DNA of 64,000 nucleotides from Paraflavitalea sp966211765 (GCA_966211765.1 CBIHOV010000044.1:1-64000); one strand, 5' to 3'. Shown: positions 9,117 to 19,397, numbered from the stretch's first letter. Numbers and translations: made by a program. The notes: generated by a model not told the origin, from the sequence alone.

Positions 9117-10321
9117 TGCAACGGATAAAAAATATATACTGGTTGGCACTCCTGGCGCTCTGCCTTACCGGCTGCACCAAGGTAGATTACACCACTATTG
9201 AAGAACCTGCTTACCTCCGCGTGTTCAACAATTTCAACTACGGTTTCAGCCTGGACGATAAGGATAAGAAAGTACCCTTTCTCTGTATGTTGATCGATCC
9301 TGTCTTCGATGAAGCAGGTATGCCGAAAGGTGGCCAGATCGTGGGCGACTTCCTGGATGTACGGGATTATTATGCGCCGCCATACCCTTCCCATCTGGGG
9401 ACCAGCACCTCCGTCAACAACCCCGAATACCCGGGAAAAGAAAATGTATTGGTAGCGCCGGTTGTGAATGGATATGACCTGAGCAGCTGGGCACAGGTGC
9501 CTTCCGGCACCCATCGCTTTCTTTTCCTGTACAGGCCCAGGAACAACATGCCTTATTTCCAGTTGGAAAAAAGCCTGTTGGGAGATGTGATGCTGGATAC
9601 CACGCTTACCCTCTCCAGTCATGAAGTGTATACCATGCACCTGCTCCAGAAAGATTACATTACCCGCGAAAATGGCGTATTGCTGCGCACAGAGAACTTT
9701 TACAAGCAGCCTTTTTCCGATTCGCTGGTGTATGTGAATTTCTATAACTACAGCGCCAGGGGATTCCTGGAGTCATCCGATGATGCCAAACCCGCGATAT
9801 TCAAAATGGGGCTTTTCCAAAATGGCATCCAGGATAAGATGGATATTTTCCTGACGCTTTATCCTGACCAGGAACTGGCATTCGGCAACCAAAATTATAA
9901 GAACACCACCCTTCCCGGGTACAAGGGTAAATACCTGGCCACCCTTGAACGGAACAATGGTTCTGATGCACCGGCGCCTTATTATAGTTTTCCCCTGTTT
10001 GCGAACCCTGCCGATAATGGCATTACCACCAAAAGCTGGCAGAGCTTCGATTTTTTTACGCCGGGGATGAACCCCTCCAATAATACTTACAATATAGCAG
10101 ATACGGATACAGACGGCAACTGGGCTGTGCTGGACTGTGTTGCCAACGGCAGTCAGAAGCCGACTATGAGTTACGGCGCTTCCCTGCCGAATATGCTGGT
10201 CAATATCCATTCGGGTAAATACAATCCGCGCTCCTTTGCTACGATCAATACAGTAGAAGTAGTGAATGGAGGAGTATACCTGACCACCATCCAGCGGAAG
10301 TATCCCGCGCCGATCTATTGA
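9116..10321 (+). CDS. Putative surface lipoprotein of the receptor operon
   Basis: A 401-residue lipoprotein (lipobox LTGC, residues 17-20). Segments YLRVFNNFNY, VPSGTHRFLFLYRP, YTMHLLQKDY and LVYVNFYNYSAR have the look of DUF4397-like Ig modules, as in the preceding gene, but the match is weak. Its start shares one base with the previous stop. In Bacteroidota, lipoproteins placed directly after a TonB receptor usually sit on the cell surface and help capture the ligand; that role is inferred from position only. Confidence 0.7.
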   Translation: MQRIKNIYWLALLALCLTGCTKVDYTTIEEPAYLRVFNNFNYGFSLDDKDKKVPFLCMLIDPVFDEAGMPKGGQIVGDFLDVRDYYAPPYPSHLGTSTSVNNPEYPGKENVLVAPVVNGYDLSSWAQVPSGTHRFLFLYRPRNNMPYFQLEKSLLGDVMLDTTLTLSSHEVYTMHLLQKDYITRENGVLLRTENFYKQPFSDSLVYVNFYNYSARGFLESSDDAKPAIFKMGLFQNGIQDKMDIFLTLYPDQELAFGNQNYKNTTLPGYKGKYLATLERNNGSDAPAPYYSFPLFANPADNGITTKSWQSFDFFTPGMNPSNNTYNIADTDTDGNWAVLDCVANGSQKPTMSYGASLPNMLVNIHSGKYNPRSFATINTVEVVNGGVYLTTIQRKYPAPIY

Positions 10322-10359
10322 TGTAACCCGTTTGATTAACAGGAACTACAATTCTATCT

Positions 10360-11454
10360 ATGTATAAGTATTTAAATGCACTGAGATCTGCTGTTGCTGT
10401 GGCTTTGCTCCTGCTATTCGGGGCATCCTGCAAGCACGATAACCTGCTGGTGCCAAAGCCCAATGAGAACATACGCCCTGCAGCAGATTTCATCAGGAAT
10501 AATTATGACTTCCGGCTATTTTACGCTGCACTCGATTATACCGGCCTGGTGAGTGAGCTCAACGGCGAAGGACCCTTTACCATCCTGGCCGTTCCCGACA
10601 TAGGGTTTAATAACCTGGGTATTATGAACGAAGTACAGCTGCGCCGCCTGAACAAGGACAGCCTGCAACACGCGCTCCGTTTTCATATCCTGAAAAACAG
10701 GCGGCTGTATACGGGCGATATTCCTACCAATGGCGTAGACGTGCGCTATGAGACCCTTGCCGGAGAAAGCGTATATACTTCTGCCCTTACCAGCGATAAA
10801 GCCTTTTTCTTCAATGGGGCCAGGATCACCCGTAGCGATATTGTATTGGCCAATGGGATATTGCATGTGATGAACAAAATGCTGCAATACCACAAGGGAA
10901 AGACAGTACAGGCCTATCTCAATGAAAGACCACAGTACAGCATCTTCGTGGCCGGGCTGAAAAAGTTTGGACTCTGGGATGAACTGGCAGGCAAGGGGCC
11001 GTTCACCCTGTTTGCCCCTACCGATGATGTGTTTGAAGAAAAAGGTATCACGATCGAAACGATCAGTGCCATGAATGAAGCTGCTTATTATGGTAACCGT
11101 TTGTTTGGCGCTTATATCCTGTATGAGAAGCACTTTTTTGTTTCTGATGAGTTGGTATTCTCTCAATCAGGAGGAGGCAATTATAAGGGCTTCCTGAGAA
11201 ATGATTCCTGGTACATAAATTTCTATTCCAATTCGATGCGCAACAATCCCGGCGATAATTTCTTTACCCCCTATCCCGAACTGAGCTTGTGGAAACCCAG
11301 TGTGAGGCCGGGTGGATTGCCCGACAGAATAGGAATGGTGACCCAGGTATACGATCAACCCAGACCACTTTCCTACTATGACCACCTGTGCGATAACGGG
11401 ATCGTACATCAGCTGCATGGACTGCTGGCACTACCGGAAGACGTAACAAAATAA
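10360..11454 (+). CDS. Fasciclin-domain lipoprotein 1
   Basis: A 364-residue lipoprotein (lipobox GASC near residue 24) with two FAS1 (fasciclin) domains. Domain 1 covers about 45-185 (GPFTILAVPDIGFNN, FHILKNRRLYTGDI, NGILHVMNKML). Domain 2 covers about 195-355 (GPFTLFAPTDDVFEE, NGIVHQLHGLL). FAS1 domains act in adhesion and in binding of extracellular polymers. It is the first of three neighbouring FAS1 genes, so tandem duplication and divergence are likely. A 38-base gap separates it from the previous gene. Confidence 0.88.
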   Translation: MYKYLNALRSAVAVALLLLFGASCKHDNLLVPKPNENIRPAADFIRNNYDFRLFYAALDYTGLVSELNGEGPFTILAVPDIGFNNLGIMNEVQLRRLNKDSLQHALRFHILKNRRLYTGDIPTNGVDVRYETLAGESVYTSALTSDKAFFFNGARITRSDIVLANGILHVMNKMLQYHKGKTVQAYLNERPQYSIFVAGLKKFGLWDELAGKGPFTLFAPTDDVFEEKGITIETISAMNEAAYYGNRLFGAYILYEKHFFVSDELVFSQSGGGNYKGFLRNDSWYINFYSNSMRNNPGDNFFTPYPELSLWKPSVRPGGLPDRIGMVTQVYDQPRPLSYYDHLCDNGIVHQLHGLLALPEDVTK

Positions 11455-11481
11455 GAAGGCATTACTAAAAGCATTCAACGC

Positions 11482-12804
11482 ATGAAAACTTACTTACAAT
11501 ACGGGCTGTACCTATGTTTGCTGCTGGGTTTGATCATTGGTTGCAGGAAAGATGAATACATCCCGCCTCCCGAAGGAGAGAATATCCCGTATGTGGATCC
11601 CCAATACAAAACCCTTGAAGAAATATTGAAGACATCGCCTTATCAGTTGTTCCTGAAGGCTTACCAACGCAGCCAGATGGATTCTGTGCTCAAAAACAGA
11701 TCCTTTCATACCTTACTGGTTCCTACAGATGCCGCTATGCAGACAGCGGGTTATACATCCGCCGCCATCACGGCATTAACCGCCAGCGAGGCCGATTCAC
11801 TGGTGGCATTCTATACACTTCGCGGTAGCTTCACCAAAGAGGAATTGCAAATGGCCTCCGGCAACCGCGAAGGGGTTACCCTGCTCACCAATTCCGACCC
11901 CAACCTGCGGGTGGTACCTTATTATTACGGCAATGGAACCAATAATGAGTCCTACGATAGTTACTACTACCGGCATTATATCATAGCATCGGGCGATAAC
12001 TTCCTCGTAAATGGCCAACCGGTGGGTTCGATCAAGAATGCGCTGCCTGCATCAAACGGTTATATATATGTTGTAGACAGGCCTTTACCCAAACCTATAG
12101 AAAGATCATTCTGGCAGGTGCTGGCGGCCGATCCCCGTTTCAGTATGTTCATGGAAGTACAGCAAAAAGCCGACGAATTATTCGATACCCGCTTCCGGAA
12201 AGTCTATGAAGAAGCGACCGGCTGGGATCCCGGTGGTTATGGCTGGATCGATGGCAGGAGAACAGACTACAAGAATGCCTTTGACCTGGTGCCTTCCTAC
12301 GATGGCAGTATGACCATGCGCTTTTCCATGCTATTCGCGCCTACCAACGAAGCCTTTCAAAAGGCAGGGTTTGCAACCGTCGACGAAGTAATGGCCTGGA
12401 ATGATAAATATGCGTCAGAGCCCGTATTCGACTTCAATACGTATGAAGTATCCCAGTTTGGATTTCCTTCCGATTCAGTATTCGCCTTTCACTGGGATTT
12501 TGGCCGCGACAATCTTCCTTATTCGGGCATCTATGGAAAAGCGCCAGATCCCAAAAGCACCGTATTTTATTCCAATGATCTCAGGAATGAATACCTGGGC
12601 AGTTACCTGGTCAACAACAGGCCCAGTCAGGTGCAGTATGCCATGCCGTTCACCTTTGGCCTTAAGGCGGATGGAAGACCTACCGTGCAAGTAAAAGGTT
12701 CCTCGGCAGAACCCGCCACCGTCATCGAAACCATCAATACCATCATGGGGCCGGTGCAGGTAGTAGATCGCTTACTGATTCCCAAGGATCTTAAAATGAA
12801 TTGA
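11482..12804 (+). CDS. Fasciclin-domain lipoprotein 2
   Basis: The 440-residue product has a lipobox LIIGC near residue 21 and two FAS1-type domains. Domain 1 is at about 47-205 (FHTLLVPTDAAMQTAGY, NGYIYVVDRPL) and domain 2 at about 212-435 (MLFAPTNEAFQKAGF, final VQVVDRLLIP). Domain 2 is longer than usual because of insertions rich in aromatic residues near 245-400. It lies 27 bases after FAS1 gene 1 and two bases before FAS1 gene 3. Probable surface-exposed binding protein of the same operon. Confidence 0.87.
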   Translation: MKTYLQYGLYLCLLLGLIIGCRKDEYIPPPEGENIPYVDPQYKTLEEILKTSPYQLFLKAYQRSQMDSVLKNRSFHTLLVPTDAAMQTAGYTSAAITALTASEADSLVAFYTLRGSFTKEELQMASGNREGVTLLTNSDPNLRVVPYYYGNGTNNESYDSYYYRHYIIASGDNFLVNGQPVGSIKNALPASNGYIYVVDRPLPKPIERSFWQVLAADPRFSMFMEVQQKADELFDTRFRKVYEEATGWDPGGYGWIDGRRTDYKNAFDLVPSYDGSMTMRFSMLFAPTNEAFQKAGFATVDEVMAWNDKYASEPVFDFNTYEVSQFGFPSDSVFAFHWDFGRDNLPYSGIYGKAPDPKSTVFYSNDLRNEYLGSYLVNNRPSQVQYAMPFTFGLKADGRPTVQVKGSSAEPATVIETINTIMGPVQVVDRLLIPKDLKMN

Positions 12805-12805
12805 C

Positions 12806-13801
12806 ATGAAGCTACAGAAAATTATACCATACTTCTCTTTACTGGCCTTGTTGGGTGTGAATGCTTGTGTGAAGGACGATGACGATGCGCCTGGCACATT
12901 CGACAACAACCGGATCAACCTGGTAGTAGCCGACAACTTCAACCTTTCGGCTTTCAGCGCCACCCTGCGCCGCAGCGCCCTCGATAAAGTATTGCAACAA
13001 GGAGATGGCCCCTTTACCGTACTGGCGCCTTCCGACCTGGCCTTCAACAATGCAGGTTATGGCACCCCGGTAGCTATATTGGGCGCCAATGCCACCACCA
13101 TCACCCGCATCGCAACTTACCATACCCTCGATGGCCGCTACGAGCTCAACCAACTGCCCTACCTGTTCAATCAGGAGCTTCGTTCGCGTGGGGGCAGGAT
13201 GTTTGCCACCCATTGGATCAAAGGGACCGACACCGTACTCACCATTAATGGATCGCGGGTACTGGCTTCCAATATCCCCGCTTCCAATGGATTGATCCAG
13301 GTGATCGACCAGGTGCTCACACCTTACCTGCACGACCGCCTGGGCGATGCCATCGCTGCAGAGGCCGACATTACCCTGTTCTCGCAGGCGCTGAAAACAT
13401 CCGGCCTGCTGGAAACCATCAACGGTCAGGGACCGTTCACCATCTTTGCACCCGGCAATGCGGCCATGATCGCCCGGGGATATACCACCGTACAACAGAT
13501 ACTCGCTACCGATCCCCGGGAATTAAAGGGACTGGTCAACTACCACATCGTGCGCGACAGGCGTTTCATTTATGATTATATCCTCAGCACCGGTACTTCC
13601 AACACAACGAAGCAAGCCATGCTGAATGGCAATACAGTGGATATAAAGTTGCTGCCCGATCCGAACGCACCAGGCAGTTTCAACAGTATTTCCCTGCAGG
13701 GCATCGGTAACACCTCCGATATTACTTTGACCAGGCGCGACATTTTGACGGGCAATGGTGTATTGCATGTGATCAACGGCACCCTCCGAATGACCCGATA
13801 G
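12806..13801 (+). CDS. Fasciclin-domain lipoprotein 3
   Basis: The 331-residue product carries a lipobox GVNAC (residues 17-21) and two well-formed FAS1 domains: about 35-172 (GPFTVLAPSDLAFNNAGY, NGLIQVIDQVL) and about 183-330 (GPFTIFAPGNAAMIARGY, NGVLHVINGTL). It is the most canonical of the three FAS1 genes. Only one base separates it from the preceding stop, and an Oar-like TonB receptor begins 31 bases downstream. Confidence 0.9.
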   Translation: MKLQKIIPYFSLLALLGVNACVKDDDDAPGTFDNNRINLVVADNFNLSAFSATLRRSALDKVLQQGDGPFTVLAPSDLAFNNAGYGTPVAILGANATTITRIATYHTLDGRYELNQLPYLFNQELRSRGGRMFATHWIKGTDTVLTINGSRVLASNIPASNGLIQVIDQVLTPYLHDRLGDAIAAEADITLFSQALKTSGLLETINGQGPFTIFAPGNAAMIARGYTTVQQILATDPRELKGLVNYHIVRDRRFIYDYILSTGTSNTTKQAMLNGNTVDIKLLPDPNAPGSFNSISLQGIGNTSDITLTRRDILTGNGVLHVINGTLRMTR

Positions 13802-13832
13802 CATTCATCCAAAAGACTGAAAAAAATAACTC

Positions 13833-16800
13833 ATGAAGAAAATAGAAGAAGCAAGGCCGGCAGCGAAGTTCAAAACAACCCTGCAAAGGGCTGTACGTTG
13901 GAGCCTCTGTTGCCTGGTAACCTTGCTCTCCATTACAGGCAGCGCCCAGGAGACCACCGGCGCACTCAGTGGTAAAGTGAAAGATACTGCCGGTAAGGCC
14001 GTCGCTGGCGCCAGCATCGTCGCCCTCCACACCCCCTCCGGTACCCGCTATTCCATCGCTACAGATAATAATGGATTGTATTTCCTCAACAATATGCGCA
14101 TCGGTAGCGGCTATACCATCACCGTATCCATGGTAGGTATGCAAACCGAAACGAGGGAAAACCTGGATATCAGGTTGGGCGGCACACAACAACTGGATAT
14201 GGTGCTCACCACCAGCGGGCAGCAACTCGGCGCTGTGGTAGTATCCGCCCGGGGAAGAAGAACGGCACAACGGGCCGATAGCTATGGCGCCGGCAAAAAC
14301 ATCACCGCCGACCAGGTACGCAACATGCCTACCGTGAATAGAAGCATCACCGACATCACCCGCCTCACCCCGCAAGGTAGTCGTGACAATAGCTTTGGCG
14401 GTTCCAGCTTCCGGTACAACAACGTGACCATCGATGGCGCCATCAACAATGACGCAATTGGCTTCAGCCCTTCACTCGGCGGTCAAACGGGTACTTCCGG
14501 CATGGCCGGCAGCAGCACCCGCACCAACCCCATCTCCCTGGATGCTATTGAAGATATGCAGGTATACCTGGCCCCTTTCGATGTCAAGATCGGCAACTTT
14601 ACCGGCGGCTCCATCAATGCAGTTACCCGCAGCGGTACCAATAATGTTTCAGGATCGGTATATGGCTTTGGCCGTTTTGCCGCCATTACCGGTAAAGACA
14701 AAGCCGGCAAACTGGGGAAAATGAATGAGGAATTCTATGACTACCAGGCCGGCTTCCGCTTAGGATTTCCAATCATAAAAAACAAACTCTTCTTTTTCAC
14801 AAACGAAGAGATCACCCGCCGCCATGATCCTACGCAGTTGACAGTTGGAACAAAAGAAACAGATCATATCCTCTCTGTTGCCGATGCGGATGCCATCAGC
14901 GGCGCGGTAAAGAGCCGCTACGGCAATGTCTTTGATGCAGGTACCGCGGGCCTCTATGTCAATACCAGTGAGTCGAAGAAGTTTTTCAACAGGCTCGACT
15001 GGAATATCAACAGCCATCACCAACTCGCTATCCGCAACAATACCATCCTCAGCAAAGCCACCCATATGGACCGCGACCAGCAGGATTTCCGCTTCAGCGG
15101 TATGGCCTTTGATCAAACCAATAACCAAACCAGTACCGTAGCCGAGTTGAAAAGCCGCTTCAACAACCAGTTGTCCGGCAACCTCGTGGTGGGCTTCACA
15201 CAGGTCAACGACCAGCGCGATCCCCTGAGCGATCCCAGCCTGCCGCAGGTACAGATCATGGGCCGCACACCCGGCACCACCATCTACCTGGGTACCGACC
15301 GCGAAGCCAGCATCTTCAACATGCGCCAGCGTACCTGGGAGTTCACCGCCAACCTCAATTACACTTTGGGAGTGCATAAATTCCTCGTAGGCTCCCACAA
15401 CGAATTGTACAATATCCGATATGGATTTGTGAACGGCTGGAATGGACGCGTTGACTACCTCAGTATCGAAGATTTCCTTGACAACAATCCATACCGCGTA
15501 AGAGGAAGCTACAACTATACCAACAACACACGCGATTATATATGGAGCCATCCGGCAGCCCAATTCAATGTACAACTGTACAGCTTTTATGTACAGGATG
15601 AGATCAGGCTGAGCGATAAACTGCGCATTACGCCCGGCCTCCGTGCCGACCTGGCCTGGCTGCCGCAGATGCCTGTGATGAGCGCCAAAGTGCAGGACAT
15701 TCTCACCGATCCAAATTTTGGTAACACGTATGAGTACACACCATTAAACCGGATCAATAATAAATTTCTCAACAAAGTACAATTGTCTCCCCGTATCGGA
15801 TTCCGTTATGATGCATTGGGTAATGGCAACCTGGTACTTCGCGGGGGAGCAGGGTTGTTCACCGGCCGTATTCCCTTCGCCTGGTTGGCGTATGCTTACT
15901 ACAATACCGGCAACAGCTATGGCGCCTTCGACCAACGTGCCGAAGACAAACTGTTCGTACCCGGCAGCGATGCCATCAAACCCAACCCCAATGGTATCGG
16001 CGAGTTCATTCAACAGAACGGTGCCGTCATCAACAATCCCAATAGCGGTAAAACGCAGGTAGACCTGGTCGACAATGATTTTGTAATGCCGAAAGTTTTC
16101 CGCGCCAGCCTGGGCATCGATTATGAAACAGGTAACAAATGGAAATTTACTATGGAAGGTTTGTACACCAAAGTGATCAAAGATGTAATGTTCCAACAGT
16201 TGAACACCAGCGACGATCCGCATTATTATGGTTACGATGTAAACCGCCGGCAGCCGGTATACAGTGGTACCGTCGACAGCCGTTTCTCCAATACTTACCT
16301 GCTCAGCAATACCAACCAGGGATACCGCTATAGCATTACCGGTTCCATTACCAAAACCCTTCTTGGTAAATTGAATGCCAGCCTGGCCTACACATTCGGT
16401 CAATCGAAAGATCTCAGCAACGGAGTACGCAACTCCATGGAAAGCAACTGGCAGTTGAACCAATCCCTGGTTCCCAATAACCCCTCCCTGGCATACAGCA
16501 ACTTCGATATACGCCACCGCATCGTGAGCAATATTGCTTACACGCATAAGTGGGATAAGGCAGGCAAAACGAATGTATCACTGTTCTTCAGCGCACAATC
16601 CGGTAGCCCTTTCACCTATGGTATCGTAAACAACAGCATCCAGGGCTTGCCCCAGCAGGTATCGCTGGTATACATTCCCCAAAGAGAGGAAGCGGTGAAG
16701 TTTTTTAAGGATAGGGATAACCTTACTGCACAACAGCAGGCGGATGCATTTAATAAGTACATCGACAATAATAAATACCTCAGTGGCAGAAGAGGGGATT

Positions 16801-17141
16801 TCACTGAGCGAAACAAGGGCCGCACACCCTGGAATGTACAGGCGGATATGCACCTTTCGCACGACATCTTCCTCAACAAGGCGGGCAGCCGGTTCATCAC
16901 TGTAGTGGTGGATGTGATGAACTTCACCAACCTGCTGAACAAGAACTGGGGCATTCAGTATTTCTCACCCAATACTTTCAACAGCACAGCCAGCGTGGGA
17001 TTGACGCCCACCTTATTCCCGCCGATGCAAAACGCAGGCAATTACCCGGTATACACATTTAAAGAACCTGGTAGATCCTACAGCATCGATTATTTCGGAT
17101 CGAGAACACAAATGCAACTTGGCATCAGGTATACATTCTAA
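13833..17141 (+). CDS. Oar-like TonB-dependent receptor
   Basis: An 1102-residue receptor: signal peptide (about 1-38, ending TGSAQ), CarboxypepD_reg domain (about 42-125, GALSGKVKDTAGKAVAGAS), plug-like region (about 150-270, with MPTVNRSITDITRLTPQ, NVTIDGAINND and IEDMQVYLAPFDVKIGNFTGG) and a C-terminal barrel ending MQLGIRYTF. The plug resembles Oar-type proteins, known from Myxococcus as outer-membrane adhesion/export-related barrels, rather than SusC. There is no STN domain, so it is not expected to signal to FecR. It is the second receptor in the same transcription unit, 31 bases after the third fasciclin gene. Confidence 0.9.
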   Translation: MKKIEEARPAAKFKTTLQRAVRWSLCCLVTLLSITGSAQETTGALSGKVKDTAGKAVAGASIVALHTPSGTRYSIATDNNGLYFLNNMRIGSGYTITVSMVGMQTETRENLDIRLGGTQQLDMVLTTSGQQLGAVVVSARGRRTAQRADSYGAGKNITADQVRNMPTVNRSITDITRLTPQGSRDNSFGGSSFRYNNVTIDGAINNDAIGFSPSLGGQTGTSGMAGSSTRTNPISLDAIEDMQVYLAPFDVKIGNFTGGSINAVTRSGTNNVSGSVYGFGRFAAITGKDKAGKLGKMNEEFYDYQAGFRLGFPIIKNKLFFFTNEEITRRHDPTQLTVGTKETDHILSVADADAISGAVKSRYGNVFDAGTAGLYVNTSESKKFFNRLDWNINSHHQLAIRNNTILSKATHMDRDQQDFRFSGMAFDQTNNQTSTVAELKSRFNNQLSGNLVVGFTQVNDQRDPLSDPSLPQVQIMGRTPGTTIYLGTDREASIFNMRQRTWEFTANLNYTLGVHKFLVGSHNELYNIRYGFVNGWNGRVDYLSIEDFLDNNPYRVRGSYNYTNNTRDYIWSHPAAQFNVQLYSFYVQDEIRLSDKLRITPGLRADLAWLPQMPVMSAKVQDILTDPNFGNTYEYTPLNRINNKFLNKVQLSPRIGFRYDALGNGNLVLRGGAGLFTGRIPFAWLAYAYYNTGNSYGAFDQRAEDKLFVPGSDAIKPNPNGIGEFIQQNGAVINNPNSGKTQVDLVDNDFVMPKVFRASLGIDYETGNKWKFTMEGLYTKVIKDVMFQQLNTSDDPHYYGYDVNRRQPVYSGTVDSRFSNTYLLSNTNQGYRYSITGSITKTLLGKLNASLAYTFGQSKDLSNGVRNSMESNWQLNQSLVPNNPSLAYSNFDIRHRIVSNIAYTHKWDKAGKTNVSLFFSAQSGSPFTYGIVNNSIQGLPQQVSLVYIPQREEAVKFFKDRDNLTAQQQADAFNKYIDNNKYLSGRRGDFTERNKGRTPWNVQADMHLSHDIFLNKAGSRFITVVVDVMNFTNLLNKNWGIQYFSPNTFNSTASVGLTPTLFPPMQNAGNYPVYTFKEPGRSYSIDYFGSRTQMQLGIRYTF

Positions 17142-17148
17142 GAATTAA

Positions 17149-19338
17149 ATGGATTATATGTACACGAATATGAAAGCATACAACAAATGGCTGTTCCCGG
17201 TCAGCCTCCTGCTGCTATCGGTGGCAGCACTGATGGCCAGTGGCTGTAAAAAAGACGATAAAGTGTCCGAAATTCCGGTACAGATCAGATCCTATTATCC
17301 CAACAGTGGCCAGGCAGGTACCCTGGTGACCATTGAAGGCGAAGGCTTTTTATCCAATATTGATCAATATAAAGCATCGATAGCCGGAACAGCAGCAGAA
17401 GTGATCAGTGCCACTGCCAACGCAGTAGTGGTAAGGATGCCGGCCGATGGAAAAACAGGCGAGCTGTCTGTTGCCATCCGCGACAAGTTTTATAAAATAG
17501 GGTCATACACCTACCAGGCACTATCGGTTACCCGTGTGTTCCCCAACAATGGTACTACCGGATCACAGATCCGCATCAGCGGTACAGGCTTTAGCAGCAT
17601 CAAAGGGCCTGCAACGGTATCGGTCAATAGCAAAGATGCTTTGATCGTAAGTGCCAGCGATACACTGATCGTAGCGGAAATTCCGGTCGACGCCGGTACC
17701 GGCCCTGTAGTAGTGAAAGTGGATGGTATGGAAGCAAAAGGACAGGATTTCAAATTCCAGCTTGTTACCGGCATTAAGCCACTGACCGGTGGCGCCAATA
17801 CCCGCGTTACCATCAGTGGCAGTGGCTTTGAGACCACCACAACCGGTAATATGGTTGACTTTAACGGAAAATCCGCAACAGTGGTGTCGGCAACAGAAAC
17901 AGAACTCGTGGTCCTTGCACCCGAAGCGGTAGTCACGGGTCCCTTGAGCGTAAACATTAACGGACAGAAGATCACCGGACCTGCATTCACGGTAGTAGGT
18001 AAACCCGTGATCAGCGTGGTATCTCCCCTGAGCGGGCCACAAGGTGCAGTGATGACCATTACCGGCGATATCTTCAGCACTGTGCCGGATGAAAATAAAG
18101 TATTTATTAATGGCGTAGAAGTGCCTGTACAATCAGTGGCCAAAACCGAACTGAAACTGACCCTTCCCGGAGGCACCGGCTCCGGAATTGTGAAAGTAGT
18201 AGTGAATGACCAGGCTACAGAAGGGCCGCAATTCAAAGACCAGACACTGGGTATCGCGGCCCTCACACCCGATAATGGCCTGGCCGGAACAACGGTAACC
18301 ATTACAGGTACAGGTTTCAGTACAGTGCCTTCGGAGAATGTGGTTTATTTCAATGGTATACTGGCGCCGGTTACAGCTGCTACCGAAACCTCCCTGGTAT
18401 TGGATGCACCGGCCAACCTCAGCACAGGTGATGTAAAAGTAGCGGCGAATGGATTGGAAGCTATCGCACCCGTACCCTTCAAAAGGGCTGGGGTAATAAC
18501 CCTCGCGGGTGGGCCCGCCAGCAACGTGTTGGGAAGTTTTGCGTCAGCTATTGCGGTAGACAGCCATGGCAATGTATATGTTGCCGACAGGAATAACATG
18601 GTCGTGAAGAAAATAACGCCGGATGGATTGGTGAGTGTATTACAGGCCAATGGAGCCGATATTGTATTCGGCATGCCGGTGGGTATCGTGATCGATAAGC
18701 AGGATAATATCTATGTTACTGACCAAACCAATAACCAGGTCCGGAAGATCACGCCGGCAGGTCAAAACCTGTTGCATAGTTCAGGCTTCGCACCGGGTCA
18801 TATGATGATCGATGAGGCAGGGAATCTCTACGTCAATATCAATGGATTTGCGGCTGGTATGAACAAGGTGAATATAGCCGGTGGCTACTCCAGGGTGGCC
18901 GGTCCGAACTGGCCGATGGGACGGGGAGCGGTCGATGCTGCCGGTAACCTGTATTACCCCGACCAGAATGGTAATGGCAACAATGGACTAGACATTGCCT
19001 CAGTCACGGGCGGCACCAGGAACTTTGTGGGTGGATATTATGATGCAGCCCTGGTAGATGGGGTTGGAAGAAGCGCCCGGTTCAATGGAATCAGCAGCGT
19101 GGTGCTGAGCAAGCCCGATGAACTACTGGTGGCAGATGCCTTCAATTATGCAATAAGGAAGGTTGAGATCTCCACAGCCACGGTATCCACCATGATCAGG
19201 TTCACGGGTGGTTTTGCCGATGGTACGCTCGCTACGGCTAAATTCAATTCAATGACCGATATCGCCATCAGTAAAGATGGAAGCATCTATATACTGGACG
19301 CGACCAATAAAGCAGTCAGAAAGATATTCCTGCAGTAG
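17149..19338 (+). CDS. IPT/TIG and NHL-repeat lipoprotein
   Basis: A 729-residue lipoprotein with lipobox MASGC (Cys 33 from the ATG at 17149; the ATG at 17170 is an equally good start). Residues about 45-448 contain five IPT/TIG Ig-like domains with repeated cores such as PNSGQAGTLVTIEGEGF and PDNGLAGTTVTITGTGF. Residues about 449-729 form an NHL-type beta-propeller (blades such as SHGNVYVADRNNMVVKKITPDG). IPT modules occur in SusE/SusF-like surface glycan-binding proteins, and NHL propellers bind proteins or polymers. It closes the operon: seven bases after the receptor, and a strong terminator follows. Confidence 0.9.
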   Translation: MDYMYTNMKAYNKWLFPVSLLLLSVAALMASGCKKDDKVSEIPVQIRSYYPNSGQAGTLVTIEGEGFLSNIDQYKASIAGTAAEVISATANAVVVRMPADGKTGELSVAIRDKFYKIGSYTYQALSVTRVFPNNGTTGSQIRISGTGFSSIKGPATVSVNSKDALIVSASDTLIVAEIPVDAGTGPVVVKVDGMEAKGQDFKFQLVTGIKPLTGGANTRVTISGSGFETTTTGNMVDFNGKSATVVSATETELVVLAPEAVVTGPLSVNINGQKITGPAFTVVGKPVISVVSPLSGPQGAVMTITGDIFSTVPDENKVFINGVEVPVQSVAKTELKLTLPGGTGSGIVKVVVNDQATEGPQFKDQTLGIAALTPDNGLAGTTVTITGTGFSTVPSENVVYFNGILAPVTAATETSLVLDAPANLSTGDVKVAANGLEAIAPVPFKRAGVITLAGGPASNVLGSFASAIAVDSHGNVYVADRNNMVVKKITPDGLVSVLQANGADIVFGMPVGIVIDKQDNIYVTDQTNNQVRKITPAGQNLLHSSGFAPGHMMIDEAGNLYVNINGFAAGMNKVNIAGGYSRVAGPNWPMGRGAVDAAGNLYYPDQNGNGNNGLDIASVTGGTRNFVGGYYDAALVDGVGRSARFNGISSVVLSKPDELLVADAFNYAIRKVEISTATVSTMIRFTGGFADGTLATAKFNSMTDIAISKDGSIYILDATNKAVRKIFLQ

Positions 19339-19363
19339 GTGTAGGAACGTTAGCGTCATCGTT

Positions 19364-19397
19364 GCCCACCTGATAGGAAAAGCAGGTGGGCTTTTTT
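19364..19397 (+). terminator. Intrinsic terminator of the 3900-19338 operon
   Basis: A perfect nine-base stem GCCCACCTG (19364-19372)/CAGGTGGGC (19383-19391) is followed by six T residues. It lies 26 bases after the NHL gene stop and fixes the end of the transcription unit. Confidence 0.9.

Noticed and set aside
14760..15575. A 271-codon minus-strand frame inside the Oar-like receptor
   Set aside because: Shadow frame; the plus strand has full receptor signatures.
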